Source of the DNA: Butyricimonas sp. Marseille-P3923
GTDB taxonomy: Bacteria; Bacteroidota; Bacteroidia; Bacteroidales; Marinifilaceae
Direction of reading: 5' to 3'
Length of the DNA stretch: 64,000 nt
Assembly: GCF_900184685.1 (NCBI RefSeq)
Contig: NZ_FXXL01000007.1
Span: 372,001-436,000, forward strand
Shown piece by piece: positions 17,584 through 26,926 of the stretch. The notes under the pieces were generated by a model, which saw only the letters and a program-made list of their open reading frames with translations, ran no database searches and was not told the DNA's origin. The position numbers and the translations under genes were made by a program. Numbering within the stretch: position 1 is the first letter of the stretch; each line of letters opens with the position of its first letter.

Positions 17584-18141
17584 ATGAGGATTGTTTCAGA
17601 GGAGATGTTGGGGCCTTTTAAAAAAGGGGATGGGAGTGCGTTTCGTTATTATTACGAGATGTATTATGATTCATTGTGTTTGTTCGGGATGCGTATGTTG
17701 AAGGAGGAAGAGGTCGCTTTAGATATAGCGCAGGATGTTTTTGTCAATTTATGGAAGGCAAGAGAGGGGATCGAGTCCGAGTTGCATTTGAAAATGTACG
17801 TGTATCAATCCATGCGTCATCGTTGCTTGAATTACATCCGAGTGAAAAGATTGGAGGCGAATTATCGGGATGAGTATATGATGTTAACTTCCGAGGGGGA
17901 GTTTGTCAATGCTGTTGTTGAAGAGGAAGTGTATCGTTTGGTCATGCAAGAGATCGATGCTTTGCCACATGAGCAGCGCCGGGTGTTGTTAATGCACCTC
18001 GAGGGGAAAAATAATATTGAAATAGCGGAGATTATGAAAGTTACCGTGAATACCGTAAAGACTCATAAGGCTCGTGCCCGTCAACAATTGAGAATAAAAT
18101 TGAATGATCTTTTTATTATTTCTGTTATTCTAGGAATTTGA
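17584..18141 (+). CDS. ECF-family RNA polymerase sigma-70 factor
   Basis: A 185-aa sigma factor with region 2 (YYEMYYDSLCLFGMRML, then LDIAQDVFVNLW, about 23-60) and region 4 (LPHEQRRVLLMHLEG, then NIEIAEIMKVTVNTVKTH, about 125-165). In Bacteroidales the combination sigma/FecR/STN-SusC means that substrate binding at the outer membrane releases the sigma factor, which then transcribes the susCD operon. The gene is followed by the FecR gene after 127 bp. Confidence 0.93.
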   Translation: MRIVSEEMLGPFKKGDGSAFRYYYEMYYDSLCLFGMRMLKEEEVALDIAQDVFVNLWKAREGIESELHLKMYVYQSMRHRCLNYIRVKRLEANYRDEYMMLTSEGEFVNAVVEEEVYRLVMQEIDALPHEQRRVLLMHLEGKNNIEIAEIMKVTVNTVKTHKARARQQLRIKLNDLFIISVILGI

Positions 18142-18268
18142 TTTTCAACTTGTTTTAATTGAATTGCAATTCTTTTTTCAAAAAAGATTATATCCCTTGT
18201 CATCCTCATGGGGGAATTCTTTGTATTTAGAGTAGTTATGTGATGAAATTAGCCGTAACTGTTTTATA

Positions 18269-19432
18269 ATGGAAAAGAATTTAGGCATAGAGGATAGAAT
18301 CAGGTTGGCAAAGGCTTATTTAGACGGGACGTTAACACCATCCGGGGACAAGGATTTTTCACGTTGGTTGGAGGAGTCGGCTTCTAATAAAGAGTTGTTG
18401 CGCAGGTTGCAGGATGATCGGTTACTATTGAGTAGATTGCATTTCCGGGAGAAGAATGATAAAGAGAAGGGGTGGCAGAACGTGCAAAGGAAAATTCATG
18501 GAGGACGGAGGCGTTTTTGGTACGCGATGCGTTACGCGGCAGTTTTGACCGTTATCGCATGTGCGGGAGGGATGTTGTATTTGTTGCGGGAAGGGAATAC
18601 GAGTAAAATTGAATTGTCCCACGAGGGTTCCGTTGTCGTGAAAGGAGGGAGCAAGGCTTACCTGGAGTTGGCGAATGGCGAGTGTTTCGTGTTGGATAGT
18701 TCAAGCACGATAAGCGCAAATGCGGGGGGGACTCGTATTCGCTCCGGGGATAAAGGAGTTGTGGTGGTGGAGAAACAGGAGTTGGAAAATGTAAAAGAAG
18801 AGGTCGAGTATAACCGGATTGTGATTCCGAGGGGAGGTGAATACAAGTTGGTTTTGGCTGATGGAACCGGGGTCTGGATCAATTCTTCCTCGAATCTGGA
18901 GTTTCCTTCCTGTTTCACGGGGGAGGAACGGCGGGTGAGGTTGACCGGGGAGGCGTATTTTGAAGTGGCGGGAGACACGGTGCGACCTTTTGTCGTGGAA
19001 GTCGGGGATAAGGAGGTTGAAGTGTTGGGTACGAGTTTTAATATAAACGATTATAACGGGAAGTTCGCCGCCACTTTGGTAACGGGGAAGGTGGGGGTGC
19101 ATGTCGGTAAACAGAAGTATATTCTTGAACCTTCCATGCAGATCCGGGTAGAGAATGGCAACGTCTCCATGTCGAACGTGGATACGAGGGAATTTGTGGC
19201 TTGGAAGGACGGGTGGTTTGTTTTTAAAAGGCGGCAATTGCGGGATGTTTTGGATATATTGTCCCGTTGGTACGATGTTGCCGTGTTTTACCGGAATCCT
19301 GGTTTGCAGGATTTGCATTTCACGGGTACGATAAAACGGCATAGCGATATTGCCGATGTGTTGAAGTTTTTGGAGAAAACGGATATGGTGAAATTTACAT
19401 TGGAAGGAAAGACGTTAATCGTGTCGAAATAG
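18269..19432 (+). CDS. FecR-family anti-sigma factor
   Basis: A 387-aa protein with an N-terminal cytoplasmic helical domain (about 1-80), one transmembrane helix (about 86-106) and a periplasmic FecR domain containing VIPRGGEYKLVLADGTGVWINSSS, FTGEERRVRLTGEAYFEV and EVLGTSFNINDY. A C-terminal DUF4974-type domain ends in the DVLDILSRWYDVAVFY and FTGTIKRHSDIADVLKFLE segments. It holds the ECF sigma factor inactive until the SusC STN domain signals. Confidence 0.94.
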   Translation: MEKNLGIEDRIRLAKAYLDGTLTPSGDKDFSRWLEESASNKELLRRLQDDRLLLSRLHFREKNDKEKGWQNVQRKIHGGRRRFWYAMRYAAVLTVIACAGGMLYLLREGNTSKIELSHEGSVVVKGGSKAYLELANGECFVLDSSSTISANAGGTRIRSGDKGVVVVEKQELENVKEEVEYNRIVIPRGGEYKLVLADGTGVWINSSSNLEFPSCFTGEERRVRLTGEAYFEVAGDTVRPFVVEVGDKEVEVLGTSFNINDYNGKFAATLVTGKVGVHVGKQKYILEPSMQIRVENGNVSMSNVDTREFVAWKDGWFVFKRRQLRDVLDILSRWYDVAVFYRNPGLQDLHFTGTIKRHSDIADVLKFLEKTDMVKFTLEGKTLIVSK

Positions 19433-19443
19433 GATGAAATAAA

Positions 19444-19477
19444 AAGCTGTTGAAAAGGACCAATTTTTCAACAGCTT
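19444..19477 (+). other. Hairpin between the fecR-like and susC genes
   Basis: A 13-bp stem (AAGCTGTTGAAAA with its complement, loop of about 8 nt) lies 12 bp after the FecR stop and 42 bp before the SusC start. There is no T-run after it, so it is more likely an RNA-processing or attenuation structure than a strong terminator. Confidence 0.6.
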
Positions 19478-19518
19478 GGACAAACAATAAGTGTTTAATT
19501 TTTTAGCGAAACAAATTT

Positions 19519-22500
19519 ATGAGAAAAAATCGACAAATGCGATTTATCAGGAATCGTATTTTAAAAAAAGTGGTGAACATTATGAAATTGACATCTTTTT
19601 TGCTGATTGCCAGCTTTATGCAAGTGTCTGCAACTGTATGCGCGCAGGACAAGAGGGTTTCCATTCAAGTGAAAAACTCTCTGGTGGAACGGGTATTTCT
19701 ATTGATAGAGCAACAGTCGGATTACGTGTTTGTTTATAATCACGAGCAGTTGGCGAAAGTGGGGAAAGTTACTGTTGATGTTGTTGACAAGAGTGTGTCC
19801 GAGGTGTTGGATGATTGCTTGAAAGGTTCGGGATTGTATTACGAATTGGTGGATAACACGATTGTTATCCGGGTACGACAACAACAAGTGAAGAAACCCG
19901 TTCCTGTGCGGGGGAAGGTGACGGACACGGATTCTATGCCCCTGCCGGGTGTGACCGTGAGATTGAAGGGTGCGACGGTCGGGACAGTGACGGACGCACA
20001 AGGTAATTTCTCTTTGCCGCTCCCGGAATCGAACTCGCGGGTAACGCTTGTTTTTACCTTTATCGGGATGAAGCAACTAGAGAAGGAATTCCGTCCGGGA
20101 GAATCTATTCACGTGGTCATGGAAGAGGATACCGAGATGTTGGACGAGGTTGTATCTTACGGGTATTATCAAGTGGACAAGCGTCACATGACGAGTTCTG
20201 TGACATCGTTGAAAGCGGAGGATATTCTGTTGCCCGGGGTGAGCACTATTGACCAAATGCTGGAGGGACACGTGCCGGGAATGATTTTCATGAAGAATTC
20301 CGGGCAGGTGGGGGTCGCACCGAAGTTGAAGATACGGGGAACGACCACTATTCTGGGTTCTACCGCCCCGGTATGGGTGTTGGACGGGGTTATTTTGACA
20401 GATCCGGTAAACGTGGATCCGGCTTCTATCAATGATTTGGATTTCGTGAATTTGTTGGGTAACGCTATTTCCGGGTTAAACCCGGATGATATTGACCGGA
20501 TCGACGTGTTGAAAGATGCTTCCGCTACCGCTATTTACGGTCCGAAGGCTTCGAACGGGGTTATCGTGATTACCACGAAGCGAGGCAAGGTCGGAAAGCC
20601 CTCGGTGTCTTATTCTGTGTCGGGTACTTATCGCCGTCGCCCCCGTTACACGGATCGTTCGGTGAACGTGATGAATTCACAGGAACGTATCGCTTATTCC
20701 CGGGAGTTGATAGGCGCGCAGTTGGCGGTGCCGGACTTGAAGAGTTGGGTCGGGTACGAGTCGGCTTACTACGATTATTGTAATAAGGTGATCACGCACG
20801 GTGAGTTCGTGGACCGGGTGTGCGGGATGGAAACCGCAAACACGGATTGGTTGGATATTTTGATGCAGGACACGTATTCACACAATCATTCGTTGAGTAT
20901 TTCGGGAGGTACGGAGAATATACGTTATTACGCTTCCCTGGGGTATTTGGATGAATTGGGGAATATCAGGAACGAGGAGAATAAGCGCTACTCGGGTATG
21001 GTAAATTTGAATCTGGATTATGACCGTTTCACGATGCGTTTCGGGTTGAAGGCGAATTCGCAGAAAAAGGAGTACACGCCGAAAGACGTGGCGGTGACCG
21101 ACTACGCGTACAATACTTCACGAAGTGTGGCGGCTTACACGGAAGAGGGTGATTTGTGGTATTACCAAAGATTGAACAGTACTGCCAACACGATGGAGGA
21201 GCACTCGTTCAATATCATAAACGAGTGTAAGAATTCGTATGATGATATCAGCACGAATCAGGTCGGGTTGAATCTTGCTTTAGGGTATAGGATTATTCCT
21301 TCCCTGAAAGCCGAACTTGTTTTCGCTTACAACGTGTCGAACACGGACGAGAAGATTTTTTTCGGGGAGGATACCTGGTATATTTCTAATTTTAGAAAGA
21401 AAATTGCGGCGACGGGGGAGATCCCTCTTTATTCGGAATGCCCGGCGGGAGGTGAATTGCAATTGAGTAACACGAAAAACGAGTTCTACAACGTGCGCGC
21501 TTCGCTGAATTTCAACCGGATGTTGGACAAGGAGCAGTTTCACCAGTTGTCCGCGAGCGTTATCGGGGAGTTGAGTTCGTCCAAATACACGGGGTTCCGG
21601 ATTACCCGGCGAGGCTATTTGCCGGAACGGGGGATGATATTTGACGGCGTGGATATCAGTGGCACGAATTACCCGAATTACAGGGATTGGTTACAATCCG
21701 AGAGCGCACTCGGCCGTTTGTCGCATAACTTGACGAATCTGGTCGGCTTGATCGGGAGCGTGACGTACGCTTACCGGAATAGTTATATCCTTAACGCTAA
21801 CATGAGAATAGACGCTTCCAATAAATTCGGGGACGCGAGTAACGATCGCTTGTTGCCTATCTGGTCTGTTTCGGGGCGTTGGAATATGCATGAAAACGTG
21901 TTGCGCAACACGAGTTGGTTGGATATGCTCGCATTGAAGATGTCTTTCGGGTACCAGGGAAATATGTCCGCACAGGATTCTCCTCGTTTGATCATTCAAA
22001 GGCAGGGGACGAATAATCTTTTCAAGGAGTTCTATTCTTTGGTTGATAGGTACCCAAACCCGAATTTGAAGTGGGAAAAGACTTCGACGTATAATGTCGA
22101 TCTGGAGTTCGCGATGTTCAAGAATAAGGTGAGGGGTTCGATCGGTTACTATTACCGCAACACGACGGACGCTTTTCTGGCGAAGAAGGTTTCAACGGTG
22201 AACGGGATAGATAATTACACGGTGAATGCCGGTCGGTTGCGTAACCAAGGTTTTGAGCTTTCGCTCAACTTTACGCCGATTAACACGATGAGCGCGAGTG
22301 GCGAGCGAAAAGGTTTCGTGTGGCGTTTCGACCCGAATTTTGGTTCCGTATTCAATCAGCTGGTGGATAAGATCAAACCGAAGGATAAGGTGTTGCAGGA
22401 CGAGATAACGTACGCTGACTACGTGAACGGGACGGTACAGGTTGCGGGGCGTCCTTTGAACACGTTTTACTCGTACAAGTTTAAAGGTTTGAATCCGCGG

Positions 22501-23193
22501 GACGGTTCGGCGATGTTTTATGATACCGACCGGTTCGTGAAGCAGGGAGAAGAGGAGATCGATATGAAAGAGGTGTATGCGGAAATGGATAAAGAAGAGG
22601 TGTTCACGACCGTGATGAAGCGTTCCGGTTGCCGGGAGCCTTTCCTGCAAGGCGGACTTTCAAACTATTTGGGCTGGAGGAATTTCGGGCTTTCTTTTAA
22701 CTTGAGTTACAGTTTCGGTTCTAAAATACGTTTGTTCAGGATGTACTCTTCATCGGGGAATATTGTAGGTCCGGAACGGAATCTGCGCCGGGAGTTCACG
22801 AAACGTTGGCAGCGCCCGGGTGACGAGGCTCACACGAGCGTGCCCGCCATATTGCCGAACAGCGAGTGGAGCAAGACACAAGACCCGTGGTGGAGTAACG
22901 AACCGTACAAGTTCGCCCAAACGATCTGGGATATGTATGATAATTCCGATTTGCGGGTGGTTTCGGGAAATTACGTGAAGTTACAAAGTGCTTCTTTCCG
23001 GTACGTGGTTCCGGACGCCTTTTGCAAGAAGTTGCGTTTGAAATCGGCTTACGTGAGTATCAGCGGAACGGATTTGTTCACGATCTGCAGCCGTAAGCTG
23101 AAAGGGCAGGACCCGTCGCAGTCCGGGACCTCGGAATTAATTAATATTTCGGTACGACCGACTTATTCGTTGCAGTTAAATGTTACATTTTAA
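19519..23193 (+). CDS. SusC/RagA-family TonB-dependent outer-membrane transporter with STN domain
   Basis: A 1224-aa outer-membrane transporter. After an unusually long N-terminal signal region (cleavage near VCAQ, residue about 42) come an STN signalling domain (about 45-115), a carboxypeptidase-D-like fold (about 130-210: VRGKVTDTDSMPLPGVTVRLKG), a TonB-type plug (about 215-350, with KDASATAIYGPKASNGVI) and a 22-strand barrel. The usual terminal aromatic is present (LQLNVTF). It imports a ligand with SusD and signals through its STN domain to FecR. Internal Met codons at 19537 and 19582 are alternative starts. Confidence 0.95.
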   Translation: MRKNRQMRFIRNRILKKVVNIMKLTSFLLIASFMQVSATVCAQDKRVSIQVKNSLVERVFLLIEQQSDYVFVYNHEQLAKVGKVTVDVVDKSVSEVLDDCLKGSGLYYELVDNTIVIRVRQQQVKKPVPVRGKVTDTDSMPLPGVTVRLKGATVGTVTDAQGNFSLPLPESNSRVTLVFTFIGMKQLEKEFRPGESIHVVMEEDTEMLDEVVSYGYYQVDKRHMTSSVTSLKAEDILLPGVSTIDQMLEGHVPGMIFMKNSGQVGVAPKLKIRGTTTILGSTAPVWVLDGVILTDPVNVDPASINDLDFVNLLGNAISGLNPDDIDRIDVLKDASATAIYGPKASNGVIVITTKRGKVGKPSVSYSVSGTYRRRPRYTDRSVNVMNSQERIAYSRELIGAQLAVPDLKSWVGYESAYYDYCNKVITHGEFVDRVCGMETANTDWLDILMQDTYSHNHSLSISGGTENIRYYASLGYLDELGNIRNEENKRYSGMVNLNLDYDRFTMRFGLKANSQKKEYTPKDVAVTDYAYNTSRSVAAYTEEGDLWYYQRLNSTANTMEEHSFNIINECKNSYDDISTNQVGLNLALGYRIIPSLKAELVFAYNVSNTDEKIFFGEDTWYISNFRKKIAATGEIPLYSECPAGGELQLSNTKNEFYNVRASLNFNRMLDKEQFHQLSASVIGELSSSKYTGFRITRRGYLPERGMIFDGVDISGTNYPNYRDWLQSESALGRLSHNLTNLVGLIGSVTYAYRNSYILNANMRIDASNKFGDASNDRLLPIWSVSGRWNMHENVLRNTSWLDMLALKMSFGYQGNMSAQDSPRLIIQRQGTNNLFKEFYSLVDRYPNPNLKWEKTSTYNVDLEFAMFKNKVRGSIGYYYRNTTDAFLAKKVSTVNGIDNYTVNAGRLRNQGFELSLNFTPINTMSASGERKGFVWRFDPNFGSVFNQLVDKIKPKDKVLQDEITYADYVNGTVQVAGRPLNTFYSYKFKGLNPRDGSAMFYDTDRFVKQGEEEIDMKEVYAEMDKEEVFTTVMKRSGCREPFLQGGLSNYLGWRNFGLSFNLSYSFGSKIRLFRMYSSSGNIVGPERNLRREFTKRWQRPGDEAHTSVPAILPNSEWSKTQDPWWSNEPYKFAQTIWDMYDNSDLRVVSGNYVKLQSASFRYVVPDAFCKKLRLKSAYVSISGTDLFTICSRKLKGQDPSQSGTSELINISVRPTYSLQLNVTF

Positions 23194-23208
23194 GTAAATT
23201 AAGATGTT

Positions 23209-24798
23209 ATGAAAAGATTATTTGGTTATATTATAGGGGGCTTGCTTTTGACCTCGTGCGGGGATTTTTTACAGGAGTATTCACAAGACTTGACGTATGC
23301 CAATTCGTGTGCCGATCTGGACGAGATATTGATCGGGAACGGGTATATGAGGCAGGCAAAGAATTTGAGTAGTTTTTATTATACCGAGGAAAACGGGTAT
23401 TACCCTTATCTTCATTTGATGGATGATGACACGGAGGAGTGTATTACCGGGCAGGTGTATTTGACAAGTTCTGCTTCAACTCCGGTGTTTTACATGCGCG
23501 GTTTTTACACTTGGGCTAAAAACCCTTTCAGGGATAACAATGCTTCGGCGATGACGGATGTGGATTGGAAAAGGATATATCGCCATATCGGTTATTTGAA
23601 CGTGGTTATTTCTTACGTGAAGGAATTTGAGTCCGACCCGGAAGAGACGCGCCGCAGGGTTAAAGGCGAGGCGCAATTCCTGCGTGCCGGGTATTATTTT
23701 ATGCTCGTGAACCTTTACGCTAATCCTTATTCCAAGGAAACGGCAGATGAAGACCCGGGAGTGCCTTTGAACCTCACGGAGTATATCGAGGCAAAGTATT
23801 TCGGGCGCGAGTCTGTGGCTGCCGTTTATAAGCAGATTGTGGCCGATTTGAAAGATGCCATCGAGAATTTGTCCGGGATAACGCAACCCACGATTTATCG
23901 CGCGGATGAAGTGGCAGCCCGGGCGTTGTTGAGCAGGGTGTATTTGTACATGGGCGAGTGGCAACTGGCGATAAACGAGTGTAGCAAAATCATGGAATCG
24001 GGATGCGTGTTGCGGGATCTGAATGGTTTTGATGCCGGGAACGGGATAGCCGGTGGCAGTACCCGCGATTATTTTAATACATCCGATTCGCCGGAAGTTT
24101 TCTTCACGCAAGGGTCCCCGACGGTCGGTTTGTTGCTGGAGAATTACGAGTACCAAAAAACGCGTTATCGTGTTTCCGACGAGTTGGCCGGTTTGTATAA
24201 AAAATATGAATCGCGGGGAATAGAGGATTTGCGTAAAAAATGCTTTTTGGAAGTGTCCAAAATGCCCGGGGAGGGTACTCACTATTACATGAGGAAGAGT
24301 CCGGAGAAGGAACCCGGTTATTATCCAAAACCTGATCCCACGGTTTTCGATTCGTTTATTCTTCGCGCGGGAGAAGTTTACCTGAATATGGCGGAAGCCC
24401 AGGCTATGCTTGATCAACCGGAAGCGGCGAACACGATGAAAGCGCTTATGGAAAAGCGGTACGCGGATGGCAAGTGCCCGTCTGTCGACGGGTTGACGGG
24501 ACAGGAATTGGTAACGTTTATTCGGGAGGAACGTCGTAAGGAATTGTGTTTCGAGGGGCATCGCTGGTTTGACCTGCGTCGTTATGCCGTGTCTCCGAAA
24601 TACCCGGAAAAGAAGTCGATATCACATAATATTTACCGGTCGGCAACTAGTTATAATGGAAAAGCGGAGTTGGACAGAGTTTACGTGTTGAAACCTTACG
24701 GTGAGGACCCGGCTTGGGTGTTGCCTATTCCTCAGGAGGAGCTTGTGTTTAATAATGGCGTGATGAAAGATAATCCGGAAAGGATAGATCGCGACTGA
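23209..24798 (+). CDS. SusD/RagB-family nutrient-binding lipoprotein
   Basis: A 529-aa surface lipoprotein with lipobox LLLTSCGDFL (Cys at about 17), an alpha-helical TPR-rich SusD fold with GEAQFLRAGYYFMLVNLYANPY, and the C-terminal family segment EERRKELCFEGHRWFDLRRY with ILPIPQEEL-type ending (WVLPIPQEELVFN). It caps the SusC barrel and captures the ligand. It starts 15 bp after susC. The family member type (RagB/SusD) does not by itself tell sugar from peptide ligands. Confidence 0.95.
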   Translation: MKRLFGYIIGGLLLTSCGDFLQEYSQDLTYANSCADLDEILIGNGYMRQAKNLSSFYYTEENGYYPYLHLMDDDTEECITGQVYLTSSASTPVFYMRGFYTWAKNPFRDNNASAMTDVDWKRIYRHIGYLNVVISYVKEFESDPEETRRRVKGEAQFLRAGYYFMLVNLYANPYSKETADEDPGVPLNLTEYIEAKYFGRESVAAVYKQIVADLKDAIENLSGITQPTIYRADEVAARALLSRVYLYMGEWQLAINECSKIMESGCVLRDLNGFDAGNGIAGGSTRDYFNTSDSPEVFFTQGSPTVGLLLENYEYQKTRYRVSDELAGLYKKYESRGIEDLRKKCFLEVSKMPGEGTHYYMRKSPEKEPGYYPKPDPTVFDSFILRAGEVYLNMAEAQAMLDQPEAANTMKALMEKRYADGKCPSVDGLTGQELVTFIREERRKELCFEGHRWFDLRRYAVSPKYPEKKSISHNIYRSATSYNGKAELDRVYVLKPYGEDPAWVLPIPQEELVFNNGVMKDNPERIDRD

Positions 24799-24829
24799 TT
24801 TTTTAGTGAAATACTTTAATAATGAAGAT

Positions 24830-25768
24830 ATGTTAAAGAGTTATTTATTGTATGGCGTTTTTTTTATCTCTCTTTTCGGGGCGTGTAGCACGGGGGACGA
24901 TGATGATGTGTTTGCCGCAGAAAATATGATCGATTGGTTCGCGGTGCAGGATAAACCGGGTGATGTGCATCAATTGATATATGATATATATAAAAATGAT
25001 CACTTGACGGTATTTATCAATGATACGATTTACTGCGGGGACGGGGGCGTGGATTATTTCGGGAATCCCGTGGCAGATCTGGTACTTTTTGACCCAGGGT
25101 ATTATGTTTTTAGCACGGATGTGTTCGTGTCTATAAAATTGTCTGCCGATTCGGCGGCAATGTTGAAAGCGTTGCGGGTGATTCGGGAAAAGGTCGTTCC
25201 CTATTTGCCCGAGAGCGGGCTGTATAGGCCTTCGTCTGTATTTTTGGTAGATTCTTTGTATAAAGGGTATAATGAGATGGGATCTATGCTGTGGGGGGAA
25301 GTGGAAATATATCCCGGAAGTTTGAAGGGAGTTACGGTCGGGAAACTGTACGAGATACCGGGTATGAACGATGATGAGTTGGCAGTATGGGCGGGGCGTA
25401 TATTGGCAGCTAAAAGTTCGGTTTGGATACAGGCAAATTGCGGGAAGGAACTTGAGGATTTCGAGAAGATCACGAATGAAGATAAGTTTTTTGGTTCCTA
25501 TTACGACCAGAACGTGGGTACTTCTCCTTGGGATGCTCCGGAAAAGCAAGGTTTTTTCCGTTGGCAGGTGAAATTATGGGATAATAAAGGGTATAGATCC
25601 CCGAAACTTGAAGAGGATATTGCGGAGTATATTGCTTATGTCTATGCTTACCGGGGAATAGAGGCTGAATTGAAGGAGAGATATGAGAATTACACGAAAG
25701 TAACACGTAAGTTCGATATAATGAAGGCTTTGGTCGAGCAATTCGAAGCAAGTCAAAGTGTTCGGTAG
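24830..25768 (+). CDS. Sus-associated zincin-like lipoprotein lacking HExxH
   Basis: A 312-aa lipoprotein, taken to start at the ATG at 24830 (a GTG at 24806 is in frame but lies before the signal peptide; lipobox LFGACS). Its layout resembles the substrate-import-associated zinc metallohydrolase lipoproteins that accompany SusCD pairs: a central PSSVFLVDSLY strand, a YPG motif and a late EEDIAEYIAYVYAY segment matching the family's conserved EDF.E helix. The place where HExxH would fall reads VWAGR (about 186-190), so zinc catalysis is not expected. It may now serve only as a ligand-binding accessory. The family match is by pattern, not by search. Confidence 0.55.
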   Translation: MLKSYLLYGVFFISLFGACSTGDDDDVFAAENMIDWFAVQDKPGDVHQLIYDIYKNDHLTVFINDTIYCGDGGVDYFGNPVADLVLFDPGYYVFSTDVFVSIKLSADSAAMLKALRVIREKVVPYLPESGLYRPSSVFLVDSLYKGYNEMGSMLWGEVEIYPGSLKGVTVGKLYEIPGMNDDELAVWAGRILAAKSSVWIQANCGKELEDFEKITNEDKFFGSYYDQNVGTSPWDAPEKQGFFRWQVKLWDNKGYRSPKLEEDIAEYIAYVYAYRGIEAELKERYENYTKVTRKFDIMKALVEQFEASQSVR

Positions 25769-25791
25769 AATGTTTATTTTAGAATAGAGGT

Positions 25792-26895
25792 ATGACTATG
25801 AAAAGAATGATTTTCATCGTGGTTTTTATCATGCCTGTTGTTTTTGCTTTCGGTCAGGGTGTGAATTTTCAAGAGTTGAATTTTCAACAGGCCTTGACCA
25901 AAGCGAAAGCGGAAAACAAGTATGTTTTTGTTGATTGTTACACGACGTGGTGCGGACCGTGTAAACAGATGAGGGAACATGTACTTACCCGGGCGAGTGC
26001 GGGGGAGTATTTTAACCCGAAGTTTGTATGTGTCGAGTACGATATGGAACGGGAAGGGAAGGAGTTGGGGAAGCTGTTTGGGGTTCGGGTGTTTCCCACG
26101 TATCTGATTATTCACCCGGATGGAACGCTTTATCATAAGCTTGTGGGGAGTAGTCTTTCCGCGGATGATTTTGTAGCCAAAGTGAAGAAAGGCATGGAGA
26201 AAGAGAATTCTTTCAGTTACTTGGAGAAGTTGCACGTGTCCGGCAGAATGAATAACAAAGAGTTACGGAAATACTATTTTTTGTTGAAAGAGACAGCCGA
26301 GGGGGAACGTGCGGCGGAGGTACTGCGGGAACTTTGGACCCGTTTGACTGATGGGGATAAAGTTCAAGCCGAGTATTGGTTTTTGTTCGAGAACCGGGAA
26401 TATAAAGATGAAGGTTTTGAGTTCGTGATGGCGAATCTGGATACCCTGAGAAAGAACGTGGGGGCGTGGAAAGTGGATATGTTTCTAAACCAGTGTTATT
26501 CGGGAGTGATCAACAAATATATGGATGAGCTTGAAAAAGGGGAATGGTCGGACAAGGAAGCAGCCGAGAAGGAGATGAGCGATTCGCGTGAGTTATTGGC
26601 AACGATTGATATGAAGAGCAAGGCGATGTTGTTGGAACAAATATCTTTCGTGGAAGCCTGTTTACGAGATGACGCGCGGGGGGAGCTGGCAGCTTTGGAA
26701 GAGATGGTCGTTTCGCGGAGGGGGAACACGATGATTCTGCCTAAAATCTTGCGGATCATTCGGAAGCAAGGAAATAAAGTGCTTGCATCCGGGGTGATTG
26801 CCATGAAAGACAAAATACTGGACACGTTTTCGATGGAGAGTGATAAAAAGAAGTACGGAGAGATTATCGACGGGTTAGGCGAGGGGCTTGACTGA
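25792..26895 (+). CDS. Secreted thioredoxin-fold protein
   Basis: A 367-aa exported protein (signal peptide ending near AFGQG) with an N-terminal thioredoxin domain (about 25-140): VFVDCYTTWCGPCKQM with the redox pair Cys54/Cys57, and the cis-Pro loop VRVFPTYLI. The remaining 220 residues are helical and match no family I recognise. It would reduce or isomerise disulfides in the envelope, perhaps in ligands taken up by the Sus system. It lies within the susCD operon and its stop overlaps an upstream in-frame region of the next gene. Confidence 0.85.
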   Translation: MTMKRMIFIVVFIMPVVFAFGQGVNFQELNFQQALTKAKAENKYVFVDCYTTWCGPCKQMREHVLTRASAGEYFNPKFVCVEYDMEREGKELGKLFGVRVFPTYLIIHPDGTLYHKLVGSSLSADDFVAKVKKGMEKENSFSYLEKLHVSGRMNNKELRKYYFLLKETAEGERAAEVLRELWTRLTDGDKVQAEYWFLFENREYKDEGFEFVMANLDTLRKNVGAWKVDMFLNQCYSGVINKYMDELEKGEWSDKEAAEKEMSDSRELLATIDMKSKAMLLEQISFVEACLRDDARGELAALEEMVVSRRGNTMILPKILRIIRKQGNKVLASGVIAMKDKILDTFSMESDKKKYGEIIDGLGEGLD

Positions 26896-26926
26896 AATGG
26901 ATTTTATAAACTTAAATAAAGTATGT

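Noticed and set aside
23476-24561. A 361-codon frame antisense to the SusD gene
   Set aside because: It is the complement of a well-supported gene and has the Arg/His/Ile-rich composition typical of antisense frames.
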